Numbered from the stretch's first letter, positions 13,832-21,813 are shown. The stretch is 29,016 nucleotides of DNA from a virus (IMGVR_UViG_3300023116_000240:1-29016), one strand, 5' to 3'. Notes: generated by a model not told the origin, from the sequence alone. Translations and numbers: made by a program.

Positions 13832-14047
13832 ATGACACTCACTTCAAAATTCAAGAAAGACATCCAAACCCTTCGTGGTGCAGCAAACGGCGAATTTTAT
13901 CTTGATGTAAAGAATCCGAAACTCTACAAAAAGGTTCGTCGGTATTATGAGGGTGAAGGTGTAGTATTCTCTGGAGATCCTTTGGACGACTACGAAATGC
14001 TTATGGAATATGTGTTCCAAGATCTTGAAACTGTGGAGGTTGCGTGA
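13832..14047 (+). CDS. Hypothetical protein, 71 aa
   Basis: ATG 22 bases after a consensus early promoter, so probably an early gene. It has a basic N-terminal half (KFKKDIQTLRGAANGEFYLD, LYKKVRRYYEGEG) and an acidic C-terminal half (DPLDDYEMLMEYVFQDLE). Soluble, no motif recognised. The stop overlaps the next gene's GTG (GTGA). Early phage mini-genes like this often modify host functions, but that is inference. Confidence 0.7.
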   Translation: MTLTSKFKKDIQTLRGAANGEFYLDVKNPKLYKKVRRYYEGEGVVFSGDPLDDYEMLMEYVFQDLETVEVA

Positions 14048-14328
14048 ACGATCTGGATCCTAAGTCTGTTGCTTCAACAAAGACTATTATTATTCATGAA
14101 CGATTTCCTTATAGGTTTGTTCAAAAAGGACATATTCAATTGAATGGAAATCCCGATTTCCGTATGCAAAAAGCAAATGAGTATACTAAAAAGTACTCTG
14201 ATGTTTATTTGTTTGATAATGGAGATCAAATGCTTCTTGCTATTGAAGACTCTGAATATGCTAAATGGTTAGACCCAGATTGTGTGCCTTGTTATGTGAA
14301 GGATGATGAAGACATGGAGAGTCTCTAA
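14044..14328 (+). CDS. Hypothetical protein, 94 aa, GTG start
   Basis: GTG start overlapping the upstream stop, with GGAGG (14035-14039) in position. The sequence has an IIIHERFPYRFVQKGHI beta-like segment and an acidic C-terminus (YVKDDEDMESL). A small C-x2-C pattern (CVPC) occurs near the end. No membrane region, no recognised family. It forms a two-gene early operon with the gene before. Confidence 0.65.
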   Translation: MNDLDPKSVASTKTIIIHERFPYRFVQKGHIQLNGNPDFRMQKANEYTKKYSDVYLFDNGDQMLLAIEDSEYAKWLDPDCVPCYVKDDEDMESL

Positions 14329-14371
14329 AAACCCTGGTCGGGATCCCCCCCTCGTTCTTTATATTATTAAA

Positions 14372-14581
14372 ATGGAATTTGATGATATTGAACTGATGCA
14401 ACTTCAGTTTTGCATGAGTGAAACTAAAAAGATGATGATGCATCCATCTGAGCATCGTCGTCATGCTTCAATCACTCAAAAGATTGAAGCAGAAATGGAA
14501 AGACGCAAACAAGCAACTGGAGCATATACTCTAGATGGTGTATTGCGTCAACTTGAGGAAGACATCAAACGTCTTTCGTAG
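14372..14581 (+). CDS. Helical hypothetical protein, 69 aa
   Basis: ATG at 14372 with an AT-rich leader and no strong ribosome site; an upstream in-frame extension back to 14303 overlaps the preceding gene and is less likely. The protein is helical with many Met, Gln, Lys and Glu residues (IELMQLQFCMSETKKMMMHP), without a membrane segment. Separated from its neighbour by 43 bases containing a C-rich run. Confidence 0.6.
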   Translation: MEFDDIELMQLQFCMSETKKMMMHPSEHRRHASITQKIEAEMERRKQATGAYTLDGVLRQLEEDIKRLS

Positions 14582-14631
14582 TCACGGATGGACTATAACA
14601 GCACTGGTGGAGTCATCAAGACCCCTTAAAA

Positions 14632-14638
14632 CTAAATA
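14632..14638 (+). promoter_or_regulatory. Late promoter-like box CTAAATA
   Basis: CTAAATA 25 bases before the ATG at 14664. The same heptamer occurs before the lysozyme and before the gene at 26874. Confidence 0.5.
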
Positions 14639-14663
14639 ACTCAAGAGTTTATCTTTATAAAAA

Positions 14664-14897
14664 ATGTCAACATCAAGAAGAAAATCTACTCAAGTAACTT
14701 CTGAAAGTGGTGCATATATGTCACAATACGATCAAGAAGTTGAACAGAGACTTCAGGCATTAGAAGCACAAGCACATACTCCTTGTAGTGGTGGCGGTGC
14801 AAGCGAAGAAAGAATCGCAGCACTGGAAGCTAGACTTGAGCAGGTTGTTGAATGTCTGAGAAGAGCAGCACCTGGTTCAACCAGAAAACTCCCATAA
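14664..14897 (+). CDS. Coiled-coil protein, 77 aa
   Basis: ATG after a late promoter-like box. The N-terminus is Ser/Thr-rich (MSTSRRKSTQVTSESGAYMS). Heptad helix follows from about residue 20 (QYDQEVEQRLQALEAQA), then PCSGGG, then a second helix (ERIAALEARLEQVVECLRR). This could be a trimeric or dimeric fibre connector or assembly protein. A second ATG at residue 19 (14718) is a possible alternative start. Nearest neighbours are unrelated early genes, so function is not clear. Confidence 0.65.
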   Translation: MSTSRRKSTQVTSESGAYMSQYDQEVEQRLQALEAQAHTPCSGGGASEERIAALEARLEQVVECLRRAAPGSTRKLP

Positions 14898-14982
14898 GGT
14901 TTCTTGCCATCCCTTTAAAAGGCAAGTGGTGCGGATGGGGTAACCCCGCCTGGTTTCTTGCCTCCAGATAAAGGGCAAGTGG
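14898..14982 (+). repeat. Tandem pair of similar hairpins in a non-coding gap
   Basis: GGTTTCTTGCC occurs at 14898-14908 and again at 14952-14962, 54 bases apart, each followed by GGCAAGTGG (14921-14929, 14974-14982). Each copy folds as CTTGCC/GGCAAG with an 11-12 base loop. Between them is GGGG-TAA-CCCC (14937-14947). No open frame covers the region. It looks like a structured RNA or regulatory site before the glycan genes. Confidence 0.6.
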
Positions 14983-15009
14983 CGAGCCTGCATACCTAAA
15001 CGGAATCAA

Positions 15010-15037
15010 GAGAGGTTGCATAAACCTCTCTTTTTTT
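15010..15037 (+). terminator. Rho-independent terminator
   Basis: GAGAGGTT (15010-15017), loop GCATA, AACCTCTC (15023-15030), then seven T. It overlaps the -35 box of the promoter for the glycan genes. Confidence 0.9.
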
Positions 15038-15044
15038 GTATAAT
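15016..15044 (+). promoter_or_regulatory. Sigma70 promoter TTGCAT-17-TATAAT for the glycan operon
   Basis: TTGCAT (15016-15021), 17-bp spacer, TATAAT (15039-15044). The -35 box lies in the terminator loop, so the hairpin stops upstream RNA while the promoter restarts transcription near 15051, 16 bases before the GT11 ATG. Confidence 0.65.
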
Positions 15045-15066
15045 AATTATATCAAAAAAATGTATT

Positions 15067-15888
15067 ATGATCGGATTTAATCACCTAGGTAGACTTGGAA
15101 GACTTGGGAATCAGATGTTTCAATACGCAGCACTAAGAGGTATTGCTGCTAACGCTGGAGTAAACTTTTGTCTGCCAGTATATAATGATAGACTTGATGA
15201 TGGTGCAGGAAACAAGGTCAAAACAGAACTATTTGATTGCTTTGAGATGAGCACTGTTTCTAGCATGAATATTCAGACCATCGATGTTGACAGACCTATT
15301 GTTCCTGAAGGTCAATTTCATTACAATGAAAATATCCACAAAAATTGTGATGACTGGGTAAGCATCTATGGATTTTTTCAGAGTGAAAAATATTTCAAAA
15401 ATGTTGAAGATATCATCCGTCAAGACTTTACTTTCGAAGAGGAAATAAGAAAACCTTGTGAGCAGATGTTAGGATCTCTCTATGCAGCAGATGTTGATCC
15501 TACAATCATTGGATTGCATATTCGTAGAGGAGATTATTTGACCAATCAAAATCACGCTGCTTTGGACATTTCTTATTACGAAAAGGCACTGGAGATGTTC
15601 CCAAGTGATGCTACAGTCATTGTATTTTCAGATGATCCTGCTTGGTGCCATGATCAACCTATTTTCTCTGATGATAGGTTTATGATTTCTGAAAATACTA
15701 ATGGACACGTAGATATGTGTTTGATGAGTATGTGTACTGATTTTATTATTGCAAACTCATCATTCTCATGGTGGGCAGCATGGTTAGCAAATAAAGGAAG
15801 AGTGATTGCACCATCTAAATGGTTTGGTCCTGGTAACCAACACTTGGAAACCAAAGATATCTATTGCGAAAATTGGGAGGTAGTATGA
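15067..15888 (+). CDS. GT11 family alpha-1,2-fucosyltransferase-like enzyme
   Basis: 273 aa from the ATG at 15067; an upstream TTG frame overlaps the promoter. Enzymes of this family transfer fucose from GDP-fucose to galactose. Motifs: N-terminal LGRLGNQMFQYAALRG, the GT11 opening; HIRRGDY (151-157), the HxRRxD-type GDP-fucose-binding motif; and the C-terminal block NSSFSWWAAWL plus VIAPSKWFG. It is cytosolic, without signal or membrane span. The ATGA overlap couples it to the GT6 gene. Acceptor and linkage are inferred from the family, not shown here. Confidence 0.88.
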   Translation: MIGFNHLGRLGRLGNQMFQYAALRGIAANAGVNFCLPVYNDRLDDGAGNKVKTELFDCFEMSTVSSMNIQTIDVDRPIVPEGQFHYNENIHKNCDDWVSIYGFFQSEKYFKNVEDIIRQDFTFEEEIRKPCEQMLGSLYAADVDPTIIGLHIRRGDYLTNQNHAALDISYYEKALEMFPSDATVIVFSDDPAWCHDQPIFSDDRFMISENTNGHVDMCLMSMCTDFIIANSSFSWWAAWLANKGRVIAPSKWFGPGNQHLETKDIYCENWEVV

Positions 15889-16604
15889 AACTTGCAGTAA
15901 TTTTTATTGGTACAAACAAATATCTAAATTTTCTTCCAACATGGTATGAAAGTTGTGAAGAATTTTTGTTACCTGGAATTGAAAAGAAGTATTTGATATT
16001 CACTGATGGTGAGATTCCAGAATCTCCTGACAATGCAATTGTCTATCATCAAGAGCATTTGGAATGGCCATTCATTACTCTCTATCGATTCAAAACAATT
16101 CAAAAATGTTTTAATGATATTCAAGATTGTGATTGGTTACTATTCTTGGATGCTGATATGAGACTGGTAGATACCGTTTCTGTAGATGATCTGATTAATA
16201 ATGACAAGAAATACATTGGTGTGCACCACCCATGCCATTACTTGGGAATGCATCCACACAATAAACCACCAGGATCTCTTGAAACCAATCCAGATTCTAG
16301 AGCATGTGTTTCAGAAAGCGATGATATTAGTGTTTATTTTCAAGGATGTTTGTGGGGAGGTAAAATCCCCCACGTTCTTGAAATGATAAAGGAACTTGAC
16401 CAGAGAACTGATGAAGATTATAATAATGATGTTATTGCTGTATGGCATGATGAAAGTCATTTGAATAAATTCTATTCAGAAAGAAAAGATGAAGTTCATA
16501 TACTTCCCTCAGAGTTTGCTTATCCAGAAGTTTTTGATGGACAATGCGACTTTGAAGCAAAAATTGTACATTTAGCAAAAGATAATAGCAAGTATCATGT
16601 TTAA
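15885..16604 (+). CDS. GT6 family glycosyltransferase (ABO blood-group transferase-like)
   Basis: 239 aa; ATG at 15885 with GGGAGG in position, overlapping the GT11 stop. GT6 enzymes add Gal or GalNAc in alpha-1,3 linkage, usually to a fucosylated galactose. Visible motifs: LFLDADM with D89-A-D91, the metal-binding DxD; FQGCLWGG; and WHDESHLNKF with D189 and E190, the conserved GT6 acceptor/catalytic region. Many bacterial GT6 proteins replace DxD by NxN, whereas this one keeps the vertebrate form. There is no membrane anchor, unlike Golgi enzymes. A T4-like cyanophage GT6 has been reported before (P-SSM2, from memory). Confidence 0.88.
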   Translation: MKLAVIFIGTNKYLNFLPTWYESCEEFLLPGIEKKYLIFTDGEIPESPDNAIVYHQEHLEWPFITLYRFKTIQKCFNDIQDCDWLLFLDADMRLVDTVSVDDLINNDKKYIGVHHPCHYLGMHPHNKPPGSLETNPDSRACVSESDDISVYFQGCLWGGKIPHVLEMIKELDQRTDEDYNNDVIAVWHDESHLNKFYSERKDEVHILPSEFAYPEVFDGQCDFEAKIVHLAKDNSKYHV

Positions 16605-17295
16605 GATTGCAATTGAATACTCTGGTCAACCTAGAGATTTGCGTGAGTGTTATCAGAATCATGTAGAAACTATTTGGAAACCAAATGAAGACTGCCAAAT
16701 TGATGTCTTTGCTCATATTTGGTTAGATGAATCTGGATACTTTTGGGAAAGTTATAAGAACAGGGGAAAGTGGGAATCCTGGCAAGTTCCTTTCATGCAA
16801 GAAAATTGGCAACCAAAAGGAATTGAATTTGAAGAACCAAAAGAATTTATTACTGAGTGGAAACCAGATCCTAGATTCCCACATCCTGTTAATAATACTA
16901 TCTCCATGTTCTATAGTCTTGAAAAGGCAAATGATCTAAAGAGAAAGTATGAGGAAGAAAATAATTTTAAGTATGATTGTGTTGTCAGAATGAGATCTGA
17001 TCAATTCTTTTTGAAGAGTGTTGGTCCTCTGCAGTCATATGATATGAATGTTGTCAATGTTCATAATGAATATGCTCATACAGATTATGGTATTAATGAT
17101 CAGTTTGCATTTGGCAACTCTGAAATGATGGATAAATATCTCAGCGTTTGCAGCAACCTCGATAACATTGTAGAAGGAGGTTCTGCTATCAATCCTGAAA
17201 CATTGTTGGGTTGGAATGCAATAAAATACCACGAATTACCAATCACTAAACACGCCTTTAGTTATCGCCTTTGGAGAGATGTATGCAAAAATTAG
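16597..17295 (+). CDS. Putative glycosyltransferase-like GQPR protein (copy 1)
   Basis: 232 aa, overlapping the GT6 gene by 8 bases. Starts with a beta strand and GQPRD motif (KIAIEYSGQPRDLRE), then DVFAHIW, and later KYEEENNFKYDCVVRMRSDQ, where RxD could sit at a metal or sugar-nucleotide site. The same order of motifs is found in the protein at 18656. The layout is like GT-A fold enzymes and the context is glycan synthesis, but the donor and acceptor are unknown. Confidence 0.65.
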   Translation: MFKIAIEYSGQPRDLRECYQNHVETIWKPNEDCQIDVFAHIWLDESGYFWESYKNRGKWESWQVPFMQENWQPKGIEFEEPKEFITEWKPDPRFPHPVNNTISMFYSLEKANDLKRKYEEENNFKYDCVVRMRSDQFFLKSVGPLQSYDMNVVNVHNEYAHTDYGINDQFAFGNSEMMDKYLSVCSNLDNIVEGGSAINPETLLGWNAIKYHELPITKHAFSYRLWRDVCKN

Positions 17296-18656
17296 TAATC
17301 TTTGATTTGGATGGCGTTTTAATTGATAGTAAAGACTATCATTATGAAGCACTTAATCAAGCACTTGGAGAAGAATATGCCATCAGTAGATCAGATCATG
17401 TTGCAATCTATGATGGTCTTCCCACCAAGGCAAAATTAGAACTTCTCACAAAGAACAAAGGACTTCCAGTTGATCAATATGATCGAATCTGGAAGGATAA
17501 GCAAGAGGCAACTCTTAAAATCTTTAATGATTGTGTTGCAAAGGATTATGAGTTGATGGGATACTTCCAACAACTTGTAGATTGTGGATATAAGATTGCA
17601 GTTGCATCTAATAGCATTCGTAATACAGTAAAGATTATTCTTTTGCGTTTGGGACTGCTTGAGTTTGTTGATATGTACGTCTCTAATGAAGATGTAGTTC
17701 GCAACAAACCATTTCCTGCAATGTATTGGAAGTGTATGACAGCACTTGGGACGTTGCCAAATGATACAGTTATCGTAGAAGATAGTCATATTGGTCGTCA
17801 AGGTGCTCTGGACAGCAAGTGCCATCTCGTTCCTGTAGAGGATCGTAAAGATCTTAATCAAGCAAAGATTGATCGCATCAAAAAAATTCTTAATGGCACA
17901 AAGAAAAAAGTTGCTTGGGAGAGCAAGACTATGAACGTTCTGATTCCTATGGCAGGTGCTGGCAGCAGGTTTGCTAGTCAGGGTTACACCTTCCCCAAAC
18001 CTTTGATCGAAGTCAAAGGTAAACCAATGATTCAGGTTGTTGTTGAGAACCTGAATATCAAAGCAAACTATACCTTCATTGTTCAAAAGGAACACTATGA
18101 GAAGTATAATCTCAACTATCTGCTTCCTCTGATTGCTCCTGGATGTAACATTGTTCAGGTTGATGGTCTTACTGAAGGTGCTTGCTGCACTACTCTTCTT
18201 GCAAAGGAGTTTATCAACAACGATGAACCTCTTGTGATGGCAAACTCTGACCAGTTTGTTGAGTGGGATTCTAACGAGACTCTTTATGCCTTCCAAAATG
18301 GTGAGGTTGATGGTGGTATCGTCACGTTCCCTGCAACTCACCCTAAATGGTCTTATGCCAAACTGGGTGAAGATGGTTATGTTGCAGAGGTTGCTGAGAA
18401 GAAGCCTATCTCAGAACATGCGACAGTTGGTATCTACTACTGGAAGAAGGGTTCTGATTATGTGAAGTATGCTGAGCAGATGATTGAAAAGGATATTCGT
18501 GTAAACAACGAGTATTATGTTTGCCCAGTATTCAACGAAGCAATTGGTGACGGCAAGAAGATTCGTATCAAAGAGATTGATAGGAATGGTATGTGGGGTA
18601 TCGGAACTCCTGAGGATTTAAACTACTTCCTGGAGCATTATCAAGGAGAAGTTTGA
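17283..18656 (+). CDS. Fusion of HAD phosphatase and sugar nucleotidyltransferase
   Basis: 457 aa from the ATG at 17283 with GGAGA upstream; a longer TTG frame is ignored. Residues 1-210 form a HAD domain related to beta-phosphoglucomutase: FDLDGVLID (D8 nucleophile, D10), VASNS, RNKPFP and VIVEDSHIG. Residues 217-457 form a nucleotidyltransferase: LIPMAGAGSRF, FPKPLIEVKGKPMI, and an ANSDQF metal-binding block. The pair could make a sugar-1-phosphate or remove a phosphate, then activate the sugar as an NDP-sugar for the neighbouring transferases. GGGAGAG (17917-17923) lies 7 bases before ATG217, so the second domain may also be made alone. Confidence 0.85.
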   Translation: MQKLVIFDLDGVLIDSKDYHYEALNQALGEEYAISRSDHVAIYDGLPTKAKLELLTKNKGLPVDQYDRIWKDKQEATLKIFNDCVAKDYELMGYFQQLVDCGYKIAVASNSIRNTVKIILLRLGLLEFVDMYVSNEDVVRNKPFPAMYWKCMTALGTLPNDTVIVEDSHIGRQGALDSKCHLVPVEDRKDLNQAKIDRIKKILNGTKKKVAWESKTMNVLIPMAGAGSRFASQGYTFPKPLIEVKGKPMIQVVVENLNIKANYTFIVQKEHYEKYNLNYLLPLIAPGCNIVQVDGLTEGACCTTLLAKEFINNDEPLVMANSDQFVEWDSNETLYAFQNGEVDGGIVTFPATHPKWSYAKLGEDGYVAEVAEKKPISEHATVGIYYWKKGSDYVKYAEQMIEKDIRVNNEYYVCPVFNEAIGDGKKIRIKEIDRNGMWGIGTPEDLNYFLEHYQGEV

Positions 18657-19462
18657 TGAAAGTTGCATTATCATTTTTTGGTCAACCCAGATATGTGAGA
18701 AACAAGCACATCTTTAATTCATACAAACATTTTTTCCTTGATAGGTATGACACAGATGTCTTTTGCCATATGTGGTGGGAAGAAGATGGTGAATATGACA
18801 TCTCTTCTTGGGTACAATATGAAGGATCTCCAGTAACACCTGATGCGCTCTCAATTGTTTCTGATGATTATGATCCTTTGGTTTTGAAAATTGAACCTCC
18901 TAAAAAGTTTAATTTTCCTCAACCAGCACTAGATTATATTGATGAAAAGTTTACTGGCAAAAAGGATAGTTGGAAGCACAGTAATTATAGTAACGTTCTA
19001 TCTCAATTATATTCTGTTCAATCTTCATCACGTATTGTAAAGGAATATGCTGAGGAGAATAATGTTAAATATGATTTCATTGTTCTTGCAAGATATGATA
19101 CTATTCTATATGGTATTCCAGATTTAAATGATTGCAATCCAAATAAATTGCATCTTCCACATCATCATGACAGATTCCCTGATGTGACTATTTTCTATCC
19201 AATGAAGCATCTTGATTGGGCATCAAATGTATTTGATGATGTAAAAGATCCCGATGTTTACACAAAGGTCTTTTCTCCATCACCAGAAGGATTCAAATAT
19301 TTTTCTTTTAGAAAAAGATTTCCTGTGACAGATATTCAACCAACAAAAATGGATGGACATTGTGTTCGTTCTTTTAACGACAACATTAAAAATGCAAAGT
19401 TCCTAGAAAACATGACAAATGATTTTCTTTGGGAGAGATCAAAAACTTTTTATAAAAACTGA
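18656..19462 (+). CDS. Putative glycosyltransferase-like GQPR protein (copy 2)
   Basis: 268 aa; ATG at 18656 overlapping the fusion gene stop, AAGGAG upstream. It shares with the protein at 16597 the N-terminal FGQPR, DVFCHMWW, EPPKKF, YSVQSS and a central KEYAEENNVKYDFIVLARYD block, then a different C-terminus with His-rich LPHHHD and FPVTDIQPTKMDGH. This marks a divergent paralogue, probably acting in the same pathway on another sugar. No membrane span. Family not identified with confidence. Confidence 0.65.
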   Translation: MKVALSFFGQPRYVRNKHIFNSYKHFFLDRYDTDVFCHMWWEEDGEYDISSWVQYEGSPVTPDALSIVSDDYDPLVLKIEPPKKFNFPQPALDYIDEKFTGKKDSWKHSNYSNVLSQLYSVQSSSRIVKEYAEENNVKYDFIVLARYDTILYGIPDLNDCNPNKLHLPHHHDRFPDVTIFYPMKHLDWASNVFDDVKDPDVYTKVFSPSPEGFKYFSFRKRFPVTDIQPTKMDGHCVRSFNDNIKNAKFLENMTNDFLWERSKTFYKN

Positions 19463-19473
19463 GAGAGATTATT

Positions 19474-20403
19474 ATGTTAAAAGTAGCAGCAGTTATACCC
19501 CCAGCATCAATTAATCTGGGTAATGATTTCTTCAGTTTGGGAGGAATCGAAGCATTTAAACAAACCTTCTCAAATATTGAGATGCAAATTCATCTAATTG
19601 AATTTTTTGATAGTGGTGAGAGGGGATTTAATGATGGAAGAACATCTTTCTTCACTGAAGCAACACTTACTTGGATCAAAGAGAGTGCAGATCTAGTTGT
19701 TCTCTTTGGTGGGTGTTGTTTGCGTCCTGATATGAAACCCTTGTTCCAACCTCTGATTGATACTGGAACACCTTTCATTGGATGGGGACTCTCTCCAACA
19801 GACTATAACCAAGCAGATGTTCAGTTTGCAAAAGAAATTGCAGATCAATCTCTTGTACTGATTACGCGAGATGATATTATCGCAAAGATGGTAGGAGAAT
19901 ATCCTAAGTTCATGAGTGGAATGGATGGTGGATGGTGGATGGGAAGTTCTTACAATCGTCCAGAAAAAACTTCAGAGTATCTTGTTATTAATATTGAGTC
20001 TGGTAACAAACTCAATGTAAATGAAGCACAGAAAGCCCTTGAAATTCTGCAAGAACAAACCAAGTCACCAATCTATATGGTGTCTAATAATTGTGAGCGT
20101 GACTATCACCACATGCACCCACAAAGTCTCTTGATTACTAATTCAAGACACTTGTACACAACTTTAGCGAACGCTAGTTATGTCGTCACTAGCAGAGCAC
20201 ACTCTACTATTTGCTGCCTAACTAATGGAGTTCCTGTAGAGTATGTTGGTTCCACTGAACCTAGAGTAATGGGTCTCATGGAAACTGTTGGATATGATTT
20301 CAAGAACGAAGGTTCTCTTGAACCTGAGGAAATTATGAAAAAAGTTGAAGAGTCCAAAAACAATTTCATGGAAAAAGTTCGAGCAAACGTAACCCTTCCC
20401 TAA
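19474..20403 (+). CDS. Polysaccharide pyruvyltransferase family protein
   Basis: 309 aa. ATG at 19474 after a GAGAGAG stretch. It has the pattern of the WcaK/AmsJ family (PF04230): an N-terminal nucleotide-like half with VVLFGGCCLRPD, an FIGWGLSP block, and a C-terminal half with VVTSRAHSTICCLTNGVPVE followed by EPRVMGL. Proteins in this family add ketal-linked pyruvate to sugars, making a negatively charged glycan. Some act as other transferases, so the exact reaction is uncertain. Cytosolic, no signal sequence. Confidence 0.72.
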   Translation: MLKVAAVIPPASINLGNDFFSLGGIEAFKQTFSNIEMQIHLIEFFDSGERGFNDGRTSFFTEATLTWIKESADLVVLFGGCCLRPDMKPLFQPLIDTGTPFIGWGLSPTDYNQADVQFAKEIADQSLVLITRDDIIAKMVGEYPKFMSGMDGGWWMGSSYNRPEKTSEYLVINIESGNKLNVNEAQKALEILQEQTKSPIYMVSNNCERDYHHMHPQSLLITNSRHLYTTLANASYVVTSRAHSTICCLTNGVPVEYVGSTEPRVMGLMETVGYDFKNEGSLEPEEIMKKVEESKNNFMEKVRANVTLP

Positions 20404-20404
20404 C

Positions 20405-20866
20405 ATGAAAAGAATAATCGCACATCGTGCCAACATTGGTGGACCAAATCCAGATGTTGAAAATAGTCCAGATCAAATTGACAAATGCATAGAAGAAGGT
20501 TATGATGTTGAAATTGATCTTAGATTTGATAGATCAACAGAGTCTTTGTGGTTAGGTCATGATGGACCTCAACATAAAGTAACCTGGTGGTGGTTAGCAA
20601 AGAGAATCAAAAATCTTTGGATTCACTGCAAAGACTTAGATACCCTTCATGAATTATCTGTAAACACTTCTGGATACAATTATTTTTGGCACCAAGAAGA
20701 TGATTATACTCTTACTAGTAAGGGTTATCTTTGGGCATATCCTGGCAAACCTTACACTTTTCATACTGTAATTGTTATGCCAGAGTGGGAAGATGTAAAT
20801 TGGGATTTCTTGAAGAATAAACATTGTTATGGTATTTGTACAGATTATCCAGAAAAATTAAAATGA
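20405..20866 (+). CDS. Short glycerophosphodiester phosphodiesterase-like protein
   Basis: 153 aa; starts one base after the previous stop. It carries the GDPD opening IIAHRANIGGP (HRG replaced by HRA), ENSPDQIDKCIEEGYDVEID with the ExD metal pair, and LGHDGP with a second His. Standard GDPD enzymes are about 240 aa, so this is a shortened TIM-barrel form. It may cleave a phosphodiester in a lipid or polysaccharide, or be an inactive relative. The end overlaps the GT4 start (ATGA). Confidence 0.6.
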   Translation: MKRIIAHRANIGGPNPDVENSPDQIDKCIEEGYDVEIDLRFDRSTESLWLGHDGPQHKVTWWWLAKRIKNLWIHCKDLDTLHELSVNTSGYNYFWHQEDDYTLTSKGYLWAYPGKPYTFHTVIVMPEWEDVNWDFLKNKHCYGICTDYPEKLK

Positions 20867-21813
20867 AAATAACTTTAGTAGGACCTGGTATCATGCCCAT
20901 CCCTCCAACTGGATGGGGTGCTGTTGAGATTCTAATTTGGGATACCAGGAACACTCTGAAAAGTTTGGGACATGAAGTTCAAATTGTGAATACTAGAAAT
21001 CCCAGTGAGATCATCTCTCAGATTAATGAATTCAGACCAGACTTTGTTCATGTTCATTATGATGAATTTATTGGAGTATATTCTTATATTCAATATCCCA
21101 AAGCAATCACAAGTCACTTTGGCTATCTAGAAAGACCTGAAATGTTTGGTGGATATGCAAACGTTGCTAATGCATTTGCAAGAATTAAACCAAATGTATT
21201 CTGCTTATCTGAAGGAATTAAGAACGTATATAAAGTTCTGATGAATATTTCAGAAGAGAATCTATTTGTTACACCAAATGGTGTTAACTGTGATGCGTTC
21301 AGGTACACTGAGGAACCAAAGTATCCTGATCGATCATTGTATCTTGCTAAGATTGATTATCGTAAAAGGCAGCATCAGTTCCAGTCTATTGATAGTTTGT
21401 GGTATGCTGGAAATAATGCTGATGGAAGATTTGATACTAACAAGAATTATCTTGGAGAGTGGTCAAAGGATGTTCTCCATGATCAATTGACTGACTATGG
21501 AAACCTTGTGCTCTTATCTGATGGTGAAGCACATCCTTTGGTTTGTATGGAAGCACTTGCCGCAGGACTTGGTGTTGTAGTCACTGAATGGGGTAAAGCA
21601 AACCTTGATGAAACCAAAGAATTTATTACCATCATTCCTGAGAGTAAAGTTGGTGATATTGAATACGTTGAATCTATGATCATTGAGAATAGAAACTATT
21701 CGATAAACAATCGTCAAGAGATTAAAGAATATTCCAAAAACTTTGACTGGAATAACGTAATAACTAAACATTATCTTCCAAGTGTAAATTCAATTATTGG
21801 TAATCATGGATAG
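20863..21813 (+). CDS. GT4-type (GT-B fold) glycosyltransferase
   Basis: 316 aa from the ATG at 20863, which overlaps the preceding stop; the upstream frame in the GDPD-like gene is not used. N-terminal KITLVGPG and PPTGWGAVE form the acceptor-side nucleotide-fold opening. The C-terminal domain has a donor-binding segment, LSDGEAHPLVCMEALAAG, with the E-x7-E-like spacing of GT4 enzymes. It would transfer a sugar from an NDP-sugar inside the cell. Substrate unknown; possibly the product of the HAD/nucleotidyltransferase fusion. Confidence 0.8.
   Translation: MKITLVGPGIMPIPPTGWGAVEILIWDTRNTLKSLGHEVQIVNTRNPSEIISQINEFRPDFVHVHYDEFIGVYSYIQYPKAITSHFGYLERPEMFGGYANVANAFARIKPNVFCLSEGIKNVYKVLMNISEENLFVTPNGVNCDAFRYTEEPKYPDRSLYLAKIDYRKRQHQFQSIDSLWYAGNNADGRFDTNKNYLGEWSKDVLHDQLTDYGNLVLLSDGEAHPLVCMEALAAGLGVVVTEWGKANLDETKEFITIIPESKVGDIEYVESMIIENRNYSINNRQEIKEYSKNFDWNNVITKHYLPSVNSIIGNHG

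Noticed and set aside
17436-18341. 301-aa open frame on the minus strand
   Set aside because: It lies wholly opposite the HAD/nucleotidyltransferase fusion, whose motifs are certain. The minus frame has no ribosome site and its composition (many Cys, Ile, Asn) is that of a reverse shadow.
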